64,000 nucleotides of DNA from Aldrovandia affinis (GCA_029706075.1 JAINUG010000259.1:496001-560000), one strand, 5' to 3'; counted from the first letter of the stretch, positions 11,845 to 23,411 are shown. Made by a program: numbers and translations. Notes: generated by a model not told the origin, from the sequence alone.

Positions 11845-12302
11845 TACCCTAAGCATACACTGGCCCAATGCAACTGTACCCCTCCGGTTCAAGTGTAGCC
11901 CGTCCCACTTGTACAGGTCACCCCTGTTCCAAAAGGAGTCCCAGTGATAACATTGATCCTAATTCTTTGTTTAATCATTTGTCCTGCAGAACCTCAAACC
12001 TACCCTTACCTATGTCATTGGTTCCAACATGGACCATGACCACTGGATCCACCTCTGGCCAGGAGCTTGTCCGTATGTTCCAGGAGGTCTCTTACCTGAG
12101 CACCAGGCAGGCAACATGCCATGCGACACTCCTTTTCCCGTGAACAGACTATACTGTCTATACCTCTAATGATTGAATCACCCACTACAATTAATTCCCT
12201 TTTGCTGGGTGGGATAGCTGCCAGGGTGCCACCAGTCCTCCCACTCACAGAGGGCTGGGCCAGATCCTCTCCCTGCAAGGGCTGGAATCGGTTGGACACC
12301 AC
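11845..12302 (-). pseudogene. CR1-type LINE ORF1, esterase-like (fragment)
   Basis: The minus-strand translation includes SNRFQPLQ, then ELIVVGDSIIRGIDS (the GDS block of SGNH/GDSL esterase-like ORF1 proteins), PGAQVRDLLE, and, after a frame change near 12015, NDIGKGRFEVLQDK and GLHLNRRGTVALG, which carries the family's terminal His motif. Such esterase-type ORF1 proteins are typical of CR1/L2-group LINEs. The N-terminal zinc-finger/coiled-coil part is missing. Confidence 0.8.
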
Positions 12303-12317
12303 AAGCTCTGGAGATGC

Positions 12318-13010
12318 AGAAATGACTAAATGGAAACAACACCCCTCTTAAAGCTAGAAAAAACTAGAAAACTTTCGGTCCGATTGCCTGTAGCCTGTAG
12401 GGAGCTAGTAGCAGCCAACCGAAATGGCTATATCTCAATGCTTGAAGTTTAAACAATTACATTTAAACAATCAAAAGCTAGTTAGCTATAGAATATTTCC
12501 CTGCTCTTGGATGTGCTCCTGAGAGGCCGAAAAACCCCACCTCATGTCAGCTGGGTGTAATGCCGAATCAGTAACCTTTTAACAAGCTTTTCCAAAGCTA
12601 GATGAGGAAAAAATGGAAAATTCCCTCTCTAACCCCTAACGGTGACAAAAGTTTACCTTAAGAGGAAATCCTTTTATCCTTTTACCCTTTCCAATGACAA
12701 ACGCCAAACCCCAATCAACAATACAAAACACAAACCCAATAATATCAACAACAGAAACAACAACAACAAAAATTGAGCACGTCCACAAACGAAATAACTA
12801 GCTATCAAGCAGAGCTTTGACGCATTTCTCTACTGCAGTCTTGCCAGTGTATTGTTACATTGTCAGATCACTGGAGATGTTTGTCTACTACTAATCTGTT
12901 GCATCAGTAGCACCAATTTAAACCTGGCAATTTAGAGCAGTTAGAGAAAACCAGACCGAAAGTTTTCTAGTTAGCTTTAAGAGGGGTGTTGTTGCCATTT
13001 AGTCATTTCT
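12318..13010. repeat. Long inverted repeat (about 60-bp arms)
   Basis: The left arm 12318-12380 and right arm 12954-13010 are reverse complements except for one substitution and a 6-bp difference. Both arms contain ACACCCCTCTTAAAGCTA on one strand. The 573-bp spacer is AT-rich and non-coding. The left arm is the 5' leader of the adjacent minus-strand CR1 ORF1, so the right arm may be a second, inverted LINE 5' end; alternatively the arms could be TIRs of a small element. Confidence 0.75.
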
Positions 13011-13504
13011 GAGTGGGTGCATGCATTTAATGATGCATGTCCATCTGCTCAACTCAATAGGGGTAGCTAACTTGACTAATAATAAATAGTTAGGTTCATT
13101 ATAACTAAACAGTATAAGATTTAACTTTATAAGAGATAACTAAAGAGTAATCAACAAGCATTCAGCAAAGGCTGCATCTAGCCTCCACAATGACAGTCAA
13201 ATTCAAATCCTCACTGGTCACTAATTTCTTTAAAAAAAATAGCGACTGAATGGTTTATACTAGGTCCATACCTGGATAGCTATCTTGTCAACAAAATGTA
13301 ACCGATAACAGAAACAAATACAATTTTGATAACACAAATTCAAGTTCAAGTTAGCTAAAACCTGAAAAAATGTCTCCTTACACTTTCACTCATGTGCCAT
13401 TGTTTCACTCATGTTGCTCAAGTGTGTAGTCTGTGGTTTTTTAAGTGCTGATCCAAGACCAAACGGATGGAACAGAATGGATTCTCCCAAGAAATGTTCC
13501 CGGT

Positions 13505-13610
13505 CTTTTTAATTTTTTATTTTTTATTTAACCTTTATTTAACCAGGCAAGCCATTAAGAACAAATTCTTATTTACAATGGCGGCCTAGTCTCAATGACA
13601 ATTCTAGTTA
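13505..13610. repeat. Dispersed fish repeat of unclear class
   Basis: The motif ACCTTTATTTAACCAGGCAA, followed by AACAAATTCTTATTTACAAT and GGCGGCCT, is one I recognise from many fish genomes. I cannot assign its transposon class from this piece. Confidence 0.4.
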
Positions 13611-13624
13611 ATGTTACTGTAATG

Positions 13625-15228
13625 TAACCTTGACTCCTCTGTAATCAGCAACTACAGACCAATATCAAATCTTACCTTTATAAGCAAAATACTCGAAAAA
13701 ATTGTCTACCAACAACTCAACAACTTCCTATCCTCTAATGACCTCCTAGATCATTTCCAATCAGGTTTTCGACCCCATCACAGCACTGAAACCGCGCTCA
13801 CTAAGGTTATAAATGACATCCGAATGAACACTGATTTAGGCAAAATCTCAATTCTAGTGCTACTAGACCTTAGTGCTGCTTTTGATACTGTCGACCACGA
13901 AATTCTGTTGGACAGACTGGAAAACTGGGTTGGGCTTTCAGGCACGGTCTTAGAGTGGTTCAGGTCCTATCTGCAAGACAGGAACTACTTTGTTTCCATT
14001 GGCAATTACACATCTGACCAAACCAATATGACATGTGGGGTACCCCAAGGTTCAATTTTAGGTCCTGTTTTATTTAACCTTTATATGCTCCCACTAGGCC
14101 TAATTATGCAAAAAAAACAAAATAGCTTACCATAACTATGCAGATGACACCAAACTATACATAGCCCTCTCATCGGATGACTATGCTCCCATAGACTCAC
14201 TGTGTCAGTGCATCGAGCAAATAAATGACTGGATGTGCCAGAACTTCCTCCAACTAAACAAAGACAAAACAGAGATAATTGTCTTTGGTGCTAAAGAAGA
14301 AAGGCTCAAAGCTACTGTACATCTCGAATCCTTATCTCTGAAGCCAAAGGACCAGGTAAAAAATCTTGGCGTTATTATTGACTCTGATCTGAACTTTAAC
14401 TCCCACATCAAGTCTATAAGAAAATCTTCCTTTTATCATCTGAAAAACATAGCAAGAATTAGAGGCTATATGTCCAAACAAGACCTATAAAAACTAATTC
14501 ATGCTTTCATTTCTAGCAGGTTAGACTACTGCAATAGTCTTTTCTCAGGCCTCCCCAAAAAAGCTATTAAACAACTACAGCTCATTCAGAATGCTGCTGC
14601 TAGAGTTTAAACAAGAACCAAGAAAGCTGAACACATTACACCAGTTCTCAAATCTCTGCATTGGCTACCAGTGTGTCATAGAATAGTCTTTAAAATACTG
14701 CTAATAGTGTATAAATCTCTTAACGGGTCAGGCCCAGAATACATCTCTGAACTGCTTTTACACTATGAACCCTCTAGACCTCTTAGGTCATCAGGGACTG
14801 GTCTGCTAACTGTTCCTAGGACCAAAACAAAGCATGGTGAAGCCGCTTTCTGCTACTATGCCACACAGAGTTGGAATAAGCTCCCGGAAGACCTTAGATC
14901 TGCCCCAACTCTGCCTATTTTTAAAACTAAGCTAAAGACCTTTATGTTTACTTCTGCCTTTAACTGCTGCTAAACTACTGCACTTTTATCGACTGTTAGC
15001 CTTTATTTCTCATTTCTATTCTTAATTTTATTTAATTTTATTGTTAATGATTTTGTAATTCAAGAAGCCTATTAGAACGTTAGGTTCTGATATGATGTTG
15101 ATTTTTTGGTATTCTACTTGTGCTATGCATTGCTTTTGCTGCTTGTCTTGCACTGATTTTATGTAAAGCACTTTGAATTGCCCTTGTGTATGAAATGTGC
15201 TATACAAATAAATTTGACTTGACTTGAC
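13625..15228 (+). mobile_element. L2-type LINE, 5'-truncated
   Basis: Reverse transcriptase blocks in order: [70 protein letters not shown] (from 14140), then the conserved C-terminal LHWLPV-like and WNKLPEDLR blocks. The 3' end reads GTGCTATACAAATAAA followed by a short (TTGAC)n run, the usual L2 tail. The frame is broken by a shift in an A-rich run near 14115 and by stops near 14490 and 14608. The endonuclease and ORF1 are missing. Target-site repeats were not found. Confidence 0.88.
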
Positions 15229-15235
15229 TTGTAGA

Positions 15236-15306
15236 GGCATTAGGTGGAATCAAACCCTGATCGCAGTGGCCAGCATCGAACGTTGTAACCACTAGACCAA
15301 TATGCC
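15236..15306 (-). repeat. tRNA-like sequence (tRNA pseudogene or SINE head)
   Basis: The minus strand starts GGCATATTGGTCTAGTGGTTA and ends GGGTTTGATTCCACC then TAATGCC, 71 nt in all. It has good A- and B-box promoter motifs and five acceptor-stem pairs. Spacing matches tRNA-Glu-like genes, but the position equivalent to the anticodon reads CTG and the anticodon stem does not pair well. A working tRNA is unlikely. It sits directly after the L2 tail. Confidence 0.5.
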
Positions 15307-15309
15307 CCA

Positions 15310-16165
15310 ATATGTTTGTTTAAATAGCTCCAAAGCTTGCCAGCTGGCTCTTATCAAATGTATGATTGTTATTTATAATTTTTTGATGATTTACATATAA
15401 AAACTATGCATAAAAGAGGCATGTTTAAACAGACTTAATTGGTTAAATGAAGTTGGATTTATATGGGCTGAGTTTTCTGTTTATTTAATAACATCAATGA
15501 TTTTTGTTTATGATTGATGGTTTTTGTTTATTATTAACATGCATGAAATATGCATAAAATTGATATGTTTAAAGTGACTTTTTAAATATACAGTTATGGA
15601 ACCCCTAAAAAATGTCCAGTTATTGATAAGTCCTTTGTTTCGTCTTGAAAAAATCATCCAGATCGACCGTTTTGGTTGTAAAAAAAAACTCATTAAAATG
15701 GGAAATCTACAAATACATTTAAAAAAAAATAATACAGATCAGTACGCCCCTAGTGCGTGTATGTCCAGGCGCGTGTGTGAGAGCTCTTTCCGGCCACTAA
15801 TAATATTGACCTAGCATTCAGAACGTGATGGGTTGATAAATCGTTTAGTATGGATTGCTGAGGATCCAGGGCAGACATATTGCATTACGCTTTAGGATAC
15901 ACAGATGGATCCCTGGCAGTGTTATCGCCAGAGCCATCTGAAATCTGAAGCTCATTAGAGAACTAACTCGTCATGTGAGAGCAGGGCTGGGATTACCCCA
16001 TTACCGTGGGGGTGGGGGGGTTTGGGGATTTGATGAGGGGGGGCCTTCCACCTGAGGAAGCAGGGCGTTTTCTCTCCATATTTTCCTTGAGGGGGGCTGG
16101 TTGCTCTATGCTGAACTGTAAGTTTGCTGAGTTGTCAGGTGGTTGTGACCAGCACCAGTAAAAGC

Positions 16166-16169
<4 letters not shown>
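15310..16169. other. Spacer without recognised features
   Basis: AT-rich, then G-rich near 16005-16050. No domain or element end is recognised. Confidence 0.4.
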
Positions 16170-16203
<34 letters not shown>

Positions 16204-16225
16204 TGTCTGTGTGTCTGTGTGTGTT
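16169..16225. repeat. (GT)n microsatellite
   Basis: About 16 uninterrupted GT units followed by GTCTGTCTGTGTGTCTGTG-type imperfect repeats. Confidence 0.95.
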
Positions 16226-16524
16226 TGCATGCTTCCTCCATTAAAAGAACCCATTGCTCTCAGCTGGACTGCCCTTGGTTCCACACTCTCCTCATGCAGA
16301 TGTTTTTCAAAACCCCCTCCCAAGGACTAGCCATCCGTAAGCTGTCACGGGTGGAAACTGCCAAAAAGATCTGGAAGGTGAGTTGGGGCAGGATGGAATG
16401 GGGAGGGGGTTGGTGGTGGAGGGGGTCTGGTAATTGTGTCTATATAGGTGAGCTATTTGTGCTTTTGTGGATTTAAGTAATGGAGGACTCCCTAACTGAG
16501 GGTTTACAGTGGAAAAACATAAAT

Positions 16525-16640
16525 TACTATAGCTGCCATTCTCCATGACTGTAAACATATATTGGCATAGCTGGTATTCTCCATGACTGTAATATGTTAT
16601 ATGTAATATGTTACAATCATGGAAAATACTAGCTACAGTA
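16525..16640. repeat. Short direct and inverted repeats (fold-back)
   Basis: ATTCTCCATGACTGTAA occurs twice (about 16540 and 16580), and an inverted partner, TTACAATCATGGAAAATACT, lies at about 16610-16630. The last two could fold into a hairpin of about 30 bp around an AT-rich loop. It may be a decayed MITE. Confidence 0.5.
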
Positions 16641-16644
16641 ATAT

Positions 16645-18125
16645 GTGTTTTTTCAAAAACATTATTTTTGCTTAAGGACTCTTTGCAATATTAGTTTTAT
16701 TCGCATATAATGGGATCACATTGTTCCACAAATACTCTAAGAAGATGCTTGGTGTAATTCATTGTACAAGTCCTCCAAGTTCCCAAATTTAGGCAAGCTC
16801 TACTTATTTCTTATATTGGGTATTGGTATTGGGCTTGATCTATTTTGTTTGAAATACACTTCATCTGATAGCTGTTAACTGTTTATTGTTTGCATTTGTT
16901 TATATTTACTCACACATCATGGCTGTTGATTTCAGACACACATTTGAAAATAATTCCTCTCCTTGGAGCCTTTGCCTTAATGAATGATTTTATTTCACTC
17001 TCACGTTATATTGCCTGCAGAGGAGGGAACTTCACGAGTCAGGCACAAACAGTTTTTCAGCCGGTGTTCTTCGATAGCAGCAGCAGCAGTTTGTTTCAAA
17101 GCAGAAAGTTTTGTATTTCTCTGGAAGGGTCACCCTGGACGCGCGTGGTTATAATGAAGCGCCCTGACAACTTGAATGTAGATGTTTGAATCGGTGTCTG
17201 GTGATGGAGCCCAAGCAGCTGAATGTCACATGGAGACGGGCACCTGGTGTTTGGCGTCCCGTGAATTAGCTGTCTGAGGAACTTATCGCAATTCCTTTTC
17301 TATTTCTTTAAAATATGCTCTCTCTGCCACCCTGTCAAAGCTCACAGCTATTTCATCCTCTGTGCGTGCTGTGTCTGTTCTGCCCTGGGCCTGGGCGTCC
17401 GTCTCACAGATCTCACAGCCACTCTGTTCAACTAGCCACCAAAATTCAGCACTCCAACAACACCTAGGATGGTTCTTTGGGAAAGCAAATCTCTGGGAAA
17501 TATTTTGCTTGGCCATAGTGAGCATTTAGAAATCTTCTCTGTAAGGGGCCATTGATTAGCCTTGTGTTTGGTAAACACTGTAAATCCAACTAAATACTTA
17601 TCCCTGGAGTTTATTTTCAAATACCTATTGACTTCAAGTTAAACTCTAGTTCTAAATGCATGTACACATTAAATAATAGTTTTAAAGTGAAATACTGGTA
17701 ATATATATACAGTATATTTCTATAGAGAGCAGCCCTAGGTGTTTCTTAACTAATTGCACATCAAATGCATGTTGATCTGATTTTCCTGTTTCTTCTGAGG
17801 AGGAAGCTGGCCTCTCTTAAGCCTAATTTATACTATCAAAAAGACAGCTACATAACTTCTACCTAACAGCGGTCAATGTTCACATAAGCTTCTTCAGTGT
17901 TTGCAGACATCCACACATACTGGATCTACATGATGAGATTGACATATTTGCAAGCGACAGAAGAAGAAGAGCTGGTTGGCATGCTGCTTCTCTCAAAGAC
18001 AAAACAAACAAAGAGACCTAAAAAGTGGTACGTGCAACCTCCTATATAAGCCTCTCCTTAAAATCGGTCATTTTACTTTCAAGAAGAGGGCAGGACACAG
18101 TGTAGATACCTGTGGCTGCGGTCCA
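16645..18125. other. Spacer without recognised features
   Basis: Several modest open frames exist on both strands, but none resembles a family I know and none has convincing splice signals on both sides. No repeat ends are seen. Confidence 0.4.
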
Positions 18126-18130
18126 TATGG

Positions 18131-18304
18131 CTTTTCAGGGATGAGTGGACACTTTTCAGGGATGAGTAGACACTTTTCAGGGATGAGTAGACAGGGATGA
18201 GTAGACACTTTTCAGGAATGAGTAGACAGGGATAAGTAGACACCTTTCAGAGATGAGTAGACAGGGATGAGTAGACACTTTTCAGGGATGAGTGGACACT
18301 TCAG
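18131..18304. repeat. Minisatellite, 21-bp unit
   Basis: The unit ACTTTTCAGGGATGAGTAG plus AC recurs about eight times. Some copies are shortened to ACAGGGATGAGTAG, giving a mixed 21/14-bp array. Confidence 0.85.
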
Positions 18305-18496
18305 GGGCTGAATACATGGGGTGACTTCAGGGGCGAAATTTGAAACTCTTAGTTAATCAGAACATTTTGGGGGGTTTTATATATATATATATATAATGGG
18401 TATAATGTGTGTGCGGATTTGGACTAGTTGGGATGTTTGATTTTGAGAGTCTTTGGATCAGTTCCTACAAGCCTGTAACTTGCAGCACGTTATATC

Positions 18497-19147
18497 TGTC
18501 ACGGTTTTACCTTGTTTGACCTCTGGAGGGCGAGTGATCATGTGATGGTCTGTTTTCTCTTGTTTTGCTTGAGGAATCATTGTCATTTCCGCCGTCCTTA
18601 TATGGTCTTTTGTCAGTGAGTTTTCCGATCACTTTCAGCTGAGGGTTATCAGTGTTAATTCCGCCTCTTATTTAAGGTTTCCCTCATACAAACTCTTCTG
18701 TGTAAACTATTGTTACGCTCTAGCCGGTATTCCGAACTAAGGTTTAGTTTCGCCACTCTGTGGTTCTCTCAGTTAAAGAGAGAAGGTACTTCTTGTTATC
18801 TCTACTTAAAGGTTTAGCATCACCACTCTTGGTAGCCTTTTAGGAAGAATTATCTTATCCTTCCTAAAGGTTTTATGCTCACCATTTTGGTGGTTTTTCC
18901 TTTCGAGATTCATTCTTTGTTTATTGGGCTAAAGTTCACCAGAGCTAAAGTCTCAAAAGCTATTTTATTTTCTCACCCCTATTGGGTTGTTTTCCTTTGA
19001 TTTATTTTCCGTGGACGTTTTGTGCCCGGAGTTTTCTTTTCTTTGTCCTTCCATTTTTTCCCCGCTCCCTTATCTGTTCGCTCGTGTTCAGCTTTTAGAT
19101 ATTCGTGAAATCTGCATGTGGCTCTTCCACCTTCGATCCCCACTACA
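18497..19147 (+). mobile_element. Solo LTR, probably Gypsy-like
   Basis: The block begins TGTCACGG and ends CACTACA, the TG...CA ends of an LTR. It is flanked by the 5-bp direct repeat ATATC (18492-18496 and 19148-19152). A TATA-like CTTATTTAAGG is near 18667. No internal retrotransposon sequence lies on either side, so it looks like a solo LTR left by recombination. The block at 52380-53097 shares its TGTCACGG start, a similarly placed CTATTTAAG and a comparable length, suggesting related families. Confidence 0.7.
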
Positions 19148-19152
19148 ATATC

Positions 19153-20360
19153 TCCACCCGCTGTGGGGTCTATGAGGCCTTAATATCATTACTCACAAAC
19201 AACTTGTCAAAAGGATCAATATTATTTGATGCCAACCTTTCACCACATCACTGAGTAAATTAATCAATAAAATAGTCTCCAGTTTAATGAGAGGATGCAT
19301 CATTGCTGGAGAGGTTGCCCATTCTGCCTGAGCAGGTGGGGTTGCCAGACAGTACAAGGTTGTAAAGCATGGATGGGTGGTGACCACCTGCTCCCTGCTT
19401 ACCCACACTGTTGTGTAACTCCTCTAGGTGTGGTGTTTATCTTCACAAGCTGTGGGACTTCTGGTTTCCAGACAGGCACCTGCCTTTGTTTACCAGTCCG
19501 CCATCCATCAAAGACATTACATTATCCATATGTTTACCTGATTCGCTACACAGCCCCATGCCTCTCTGTTTAATATTGTTTTTCTGCATTATTGTTTGTT
19601 GGCTGTCAGTGCTGTTTTGCCTTTGCATTGATCGAATGATTGCCTCATCTTGTGCGAACCATAGTGTATGAGGACACTGTTAAACCCTGAAAGACGTCTT
19701 CTCTTTCTGCTACACAACTGTAGATGCAGATGATTCTAATGATAACCACACATTGCTGTGGTGACTTGTGACTGGTGTGTGTCTGAGGGCAGAATTACTG
19801 TATAGCTCTGCCAATGTTTATTGATTTGGACTCTTTGACAGTCATATTTAACAGTTATATTGAGTCTTAGCTTCCACTCTCAATGAATTTTAGATTAATT
19901 TCCCTCAACAATGCTCATCACAAAAGTGAAAAATAATAAACACACTTGTCATCATTCCTTATTGACCAAAAGATGACTCCTTTGATTCAGTCTGACCCTT
20001 TGACATCAACATTGGTGCTTATGAAAATGTCCACTCGACCATGAGCACCTCATTTTAACGATAACATTGCTTGTGCACTTAACACTTCCTGCTCACAAAC
20101 GCTTGATTAACTGTGCCCATTTTGTGTATTTACGAGCAGTCCTGCTCTTTGTGATTGTGACTGTTGCTCTTTTCATATCTCACCTCTTTACTGTTTTGTG
20201 TTTGAGTTATGAGGTGACGTCTTTCTGTAATTTAGAGGTGGATGAGCAAACAGTTTTTTCTTTCATTTGCTTGATGTAGCACACACTGTAAGCTGCAGTC
20301 TAATCATCATTGTTGTTGAAGTTTGTGCCACAAAACCTGTAATACCAAGGGGAGAGAAAC
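19153..20360. other. Spacer without recognised features
   Basis: No conserved protein, RNA gene or transposon end is recognised. Confidence 0.4.
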
Positions 20361-20393
20361 GTTACTATTATTATTATTATTATTATTATTATA
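20361..20393. repeat. (ATT)n microsatellite
   Basis: About ten ATT units. Confidence 0.9.
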
Positions 20394-20619
20394 TTTTTGT
20401 ATTGAATAGGGGTAAAGTCGGAAATTGTGAGTTTTCAGTCTTTTGAGGAAGATAGCTGGAGATTGCGCCTAACAGAGTATGGAGGTGACGAGGGCAGAGG
20501 AGAATGGGCCGCCGTGAGCAGCTCCAGGGTGCACAGAGAGACGGCGCACACCAGCCAGCTCACCAAAGGAGGTAAATCGGAGAGACCTGGAGGTGGTGTA
20601 GGGTGTGATGAGTGACTGA

Positions 20620-20809
20620 GGTTCAGAGGGAGCAGGATCCTTCGTGGGATGCTCTGCATCACCAAGTACTGGAATTGAATGAGAACCGCTCCTGGGAGCC
20701 AGTGAAGTGTACTATGGAGCGGAAATTTAGGAGGTTGAACACCAGGCGTATGGCTGCATTCTGGATATGTTTCATGGCGTAGGCCTGTAGGCCGGCCAGC
20801 ACAGTGCTA

Positions 20810-20867
<58 letters not shown>

Positions 20868-20935
20868 CACAGTCCAGGCGTGTAATTACCAGGGCTCTGA
20901 GGAGTGGCTGCCTGGCCTCTTAGAAGAGGACATGA
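20620..20935. repeat. Dispersed fish repeat interrupted by (GT)n
   Basis: Words such as CTGGGAGCCAGTGAAGTG, GGCTGCATTCTGGATATG and AGTCCAGGCGTGTAATTACC belong to a dispersed repeat I know from fish genomes but cannot classify. A run of about 27 GT units (20811-20867) sits inside it. Confidence 0.5.
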
Positions 20936-21065
20936 GCTCACAGAAGGCTGAAATCTGGCCTGTAGATGGATCATTTCAGTCAGGATTTTTGTATTTGTAT
21001 TAATGTTTTTCTGCTGCTCTGTCCCTGTTGCAACAGATGGGTGATTAGTCCTTAGTCCTCATATT

Positions 21066-21434
21066 CAGTGGGTATACAAAGTAAAAATATTAGAAAATGG
21101 ATGTTCACCACCAGTCCCCATCCAACCTGATGGAGCTCAAGCTATTTTTTAAAGAAGTTATAGCGAAAAATTTGTGTCCAGATATGCAAAGCTGGTAGAG
21201 CCTCTAATAGACTCACGGCTGTAATTGCAGCTAAAGGTGCTTCTACCAAGTATTAAATCAAAGGGGGTGAATACTTATGTAATCAATTATTGTCTGTTTT
21301 TTTATTTGATATTCTAGAGTATTTTGTGGTGATCAGTGGCAAGAAATCCAAATGAAATCCATTTTGATTCCATGAAGTAAGAAAATACAATGTGAAAAAT
21401 GCCAAAGGGGGTGAATACTTTTTTATACCCACTG
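21066..21434 (+). mobile_element. Tc1-type element, internally deleted
   Basis: The ends are CAGTGGGTATACAAAGTA on the left and the reverse complement of CAGTGGGTATAAAAAAGT on the right, followed by TA. Just before the right end the sequence reads RLTAVIAAKGASTKY and a stop, the Tc1 transposase C-terminus. Most of the transposase is gone; only 369 bp remain. The right-end region also occurs, inverted, at 9740-9945. Confidence 0.75.
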
Positions 21435-21439
21435 TAGTG

Positions 21440-22030
21440 TAGAAAATATGCATAATCACCTATTACTTAAGAGCACTGTTGTTTTTTATTTAGATCACAA
21501 GGGTAACTACCTCCCAAGCTCTACTAGTCTCCCTGTGAAAATGGCCAGATGTGGGCATCTTTTAAGCCTGTGTCTTTTAAGCCCGTGTTAATATTGCTTT
21601 AATGCCTGGGACTGTCCTAAATAAGTCATTCTGGATTTCAATGTGGTTTTCCTTACTGCTATACCAAAATTATTGTTGCTCAATTGGAGACCATTACTTA
21701 CTCAGGTCATTTAGTGAAGAACACAGGTGTTGTATAGCTCTGAATGTGATTTTTTCAGGGCTAAGTACTGGGTTTTCTGTCTCCATGTTAACCAGTTAAT
21801 CAGCCACACTAAGCATCATGTGCAAACATCTCTGTAGCTTGGACGTGACACTTAAAAAGGTTTATCTTCAACTAATATTAACTCGGATGTTAACAAATTC
21901 CCTGGGGACTGTTGGGTGGGGACAGTTTGGTTTAGCTTGCTCAAAACGTATCTGCCAGGACTAGAGCAGACTTCATTTACCAAGCCACAACAAACAGCAT
22001 TCTCTTTGGCTGACATGGGAGACAGACATG
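21440..22030. other. Spacer without recognised features
   Basis: No recognised gene or repeat. Confidence 0.4.
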
Positions 22031-22031
22031 T

Positions 22032-22033
<2 letters not shown>

Positions 22034-22118
<85 letters not shown>
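22034..22118. repeat. (CA)n microsatellite
   Basis: About 41 uninterrupted CA units followed by a short (CAAA)n run. Long pure arrays like this are usually polymorphic. Confidence 0.97.
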
Positions 22119-22123
<5 letters not shown>

Positions 22124-22353
22124 AACAAACAAACAATATTAAATTATACAATGGTCTTGTAAATTGTACTAGGCTGTATATACACTATACACATACACAT
22201 ATATACACCGATCAGCCACAACATTAAAACCACTGACAGGTGAAGTGAATAACATTGATCATCTCGTTACAATGGCACCTGTCAAGGCATAAGATATATT
22301 AGGCAGCAAGTGAACAGTCAGTTCTTGAAGTTGATGTGTTGGAAGCAAGAAAA

Positions 22354-23404
22354 ATGGGCAAGCGTAAGGATCTGAGCGACTTTGACAAGGGTCAAATTGT
22401 GATGGCTAGATGACTGGGTCAGAGCATCTCCAAAACGGCAGGTCTTGTGGGGTGTTCCCGGTATGCAGTGGTTAGTACCTACCAAAAATAATCCAAGGAA
22501 GGACAACCAGTGAACCGGCGACAGGGTCATGGGTGCCCAAGGCTCATTGATGCGCGTGGGGAGCGAAGGCTAGCCCGTCTGGTCCGATCCCACAGAAGAG
22601 CAACTGTACCACAAATTGCTGAAAAAGTTAATGCTGGCTATGATAGAAAGGTGTCAGAACACACAGTGCATCGTAGCTTGCTGCGTATGGGGCTGCGTAG
22701 CCACAGACCGGTCAGAGTGCCCATGCCCTGTCAACCGCCGAAAGCGCCTAAAATGGGCACGTGAGCGTCAGACCTGGACCATGGAGCAATGGAAGAAGGT
22801 GGGCTGGTCTGATGAATCATGTTTTCTTTTACATCATGTGGATGGCCGGGTGCGTGTGCGTCGTTTACCTGGGGAAGAGATGGCACCAGGATGCACTATG
22901 GCAGGGGTGTCCAAACTTTTTCCACTGAGGGCCAAATACAGAAAAATATACGAAAGGCTGGGCCACTATGGGGGGGGGGTGCTACACGAAAATAATTATT
23001 GTCGACGGGGTGCTACGCGAAAAACCTGAGAGCAGTTCGTTTATTTCATGGAGTTTTCAATGAATACGGGTGGCTCCACTAGTGGTGAAACTAAGAATTA
23101 CAACTCAGTCAAGTGCAAGTTTCATGCGCGGGCCATATTCCTTATATTGGAATTAAAAATGGACCGCTGGCCGCAATTAAAATGGACCGTAGTTTGGACA
23201 CCCCTGCACTATGGGAAGAAGGCAAGCCGGCAGAGGCAGTGTGATGCTCTGGGCAAACCGGTGTTCTGCTGGGAAACCTTGGGTCCTGGCATTCATGTGG
23301 ATGTTACTTTGACACGTACCACCTAACATTGTTGCAGACCAAGTACACCCCTTCATGGCAACGGTATTCCCTGATGGCAGTGACCTCTTTCAGCAGGATA
23401 ATGT
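22354..23404 (+). pseudogene. Tc1-type transposase, interrupted
   Basis: The start MGKRKDLSDFDKGQIVMA is followed by a stop in place of Arg. Then come GQSISKTAGLVGCSRYAVVS and RGERRLARLVRSHRRATV (paired helix-turn-helix region), HRSLLRMGLRSHRPVRVP, and after a frameshift near 22740 the block WTMEQWKKVGWSDESCF with the first catalytic Asp. After the hAT insertion it resumes with GSVMLWANRCSAGKP-like sequence and TLGPGIHVDVTLTRTT, then QVHPFMATVFPDGSDLFQQD, ending at the second Asp. The Glu-containing C-terminal third is deleted. Non-functional. Confidence 0.87.
22902..23206. mobile_element. Small non-autonomous hAT element
   Basis: Perfect 16-bp terminal inverted repeats, CAGGGGTGTCCAAACT, and a perfect 8-bp target duplication, CACTATGG (22894-22901 and 23207-23214). 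Both are diagnostic of the hAT superfamily (Charlie-like ends). The 305-bp body has no gene. The intact ends and duplication suggest it moved after the Tc1 copy it sits in. Confidence 0.95.
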
Positions 23405-23411
23405 GATACAA

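Larger units (their letters stand above)
22206..23404 (+). mobile_element. Tc1-type element, 3'-truncated
   Basis: It starts with TA then CACCGATCAGCCACAACATT, the terminus of a well-known fish Tc1-type family. The transposase gene begins at 22354. A 305-bp hAT element plus its 8-bp duplication sits inside (22902-23214). The Tc1 sequence stops at about 23404, within the QQDN catalytic block, and passes into the palindrome at 23412. The right inverted repeat is missing. Confidence 0.88.

Noticed and set aside
18720-18960. Loose repeats of AAAGGTTTAGCATCACCACT as a separate minisatellite
   Set aside because: They lie inside the solo LTR at 18497-19147 and seem to be internal LTR repeats rather than a separate array.
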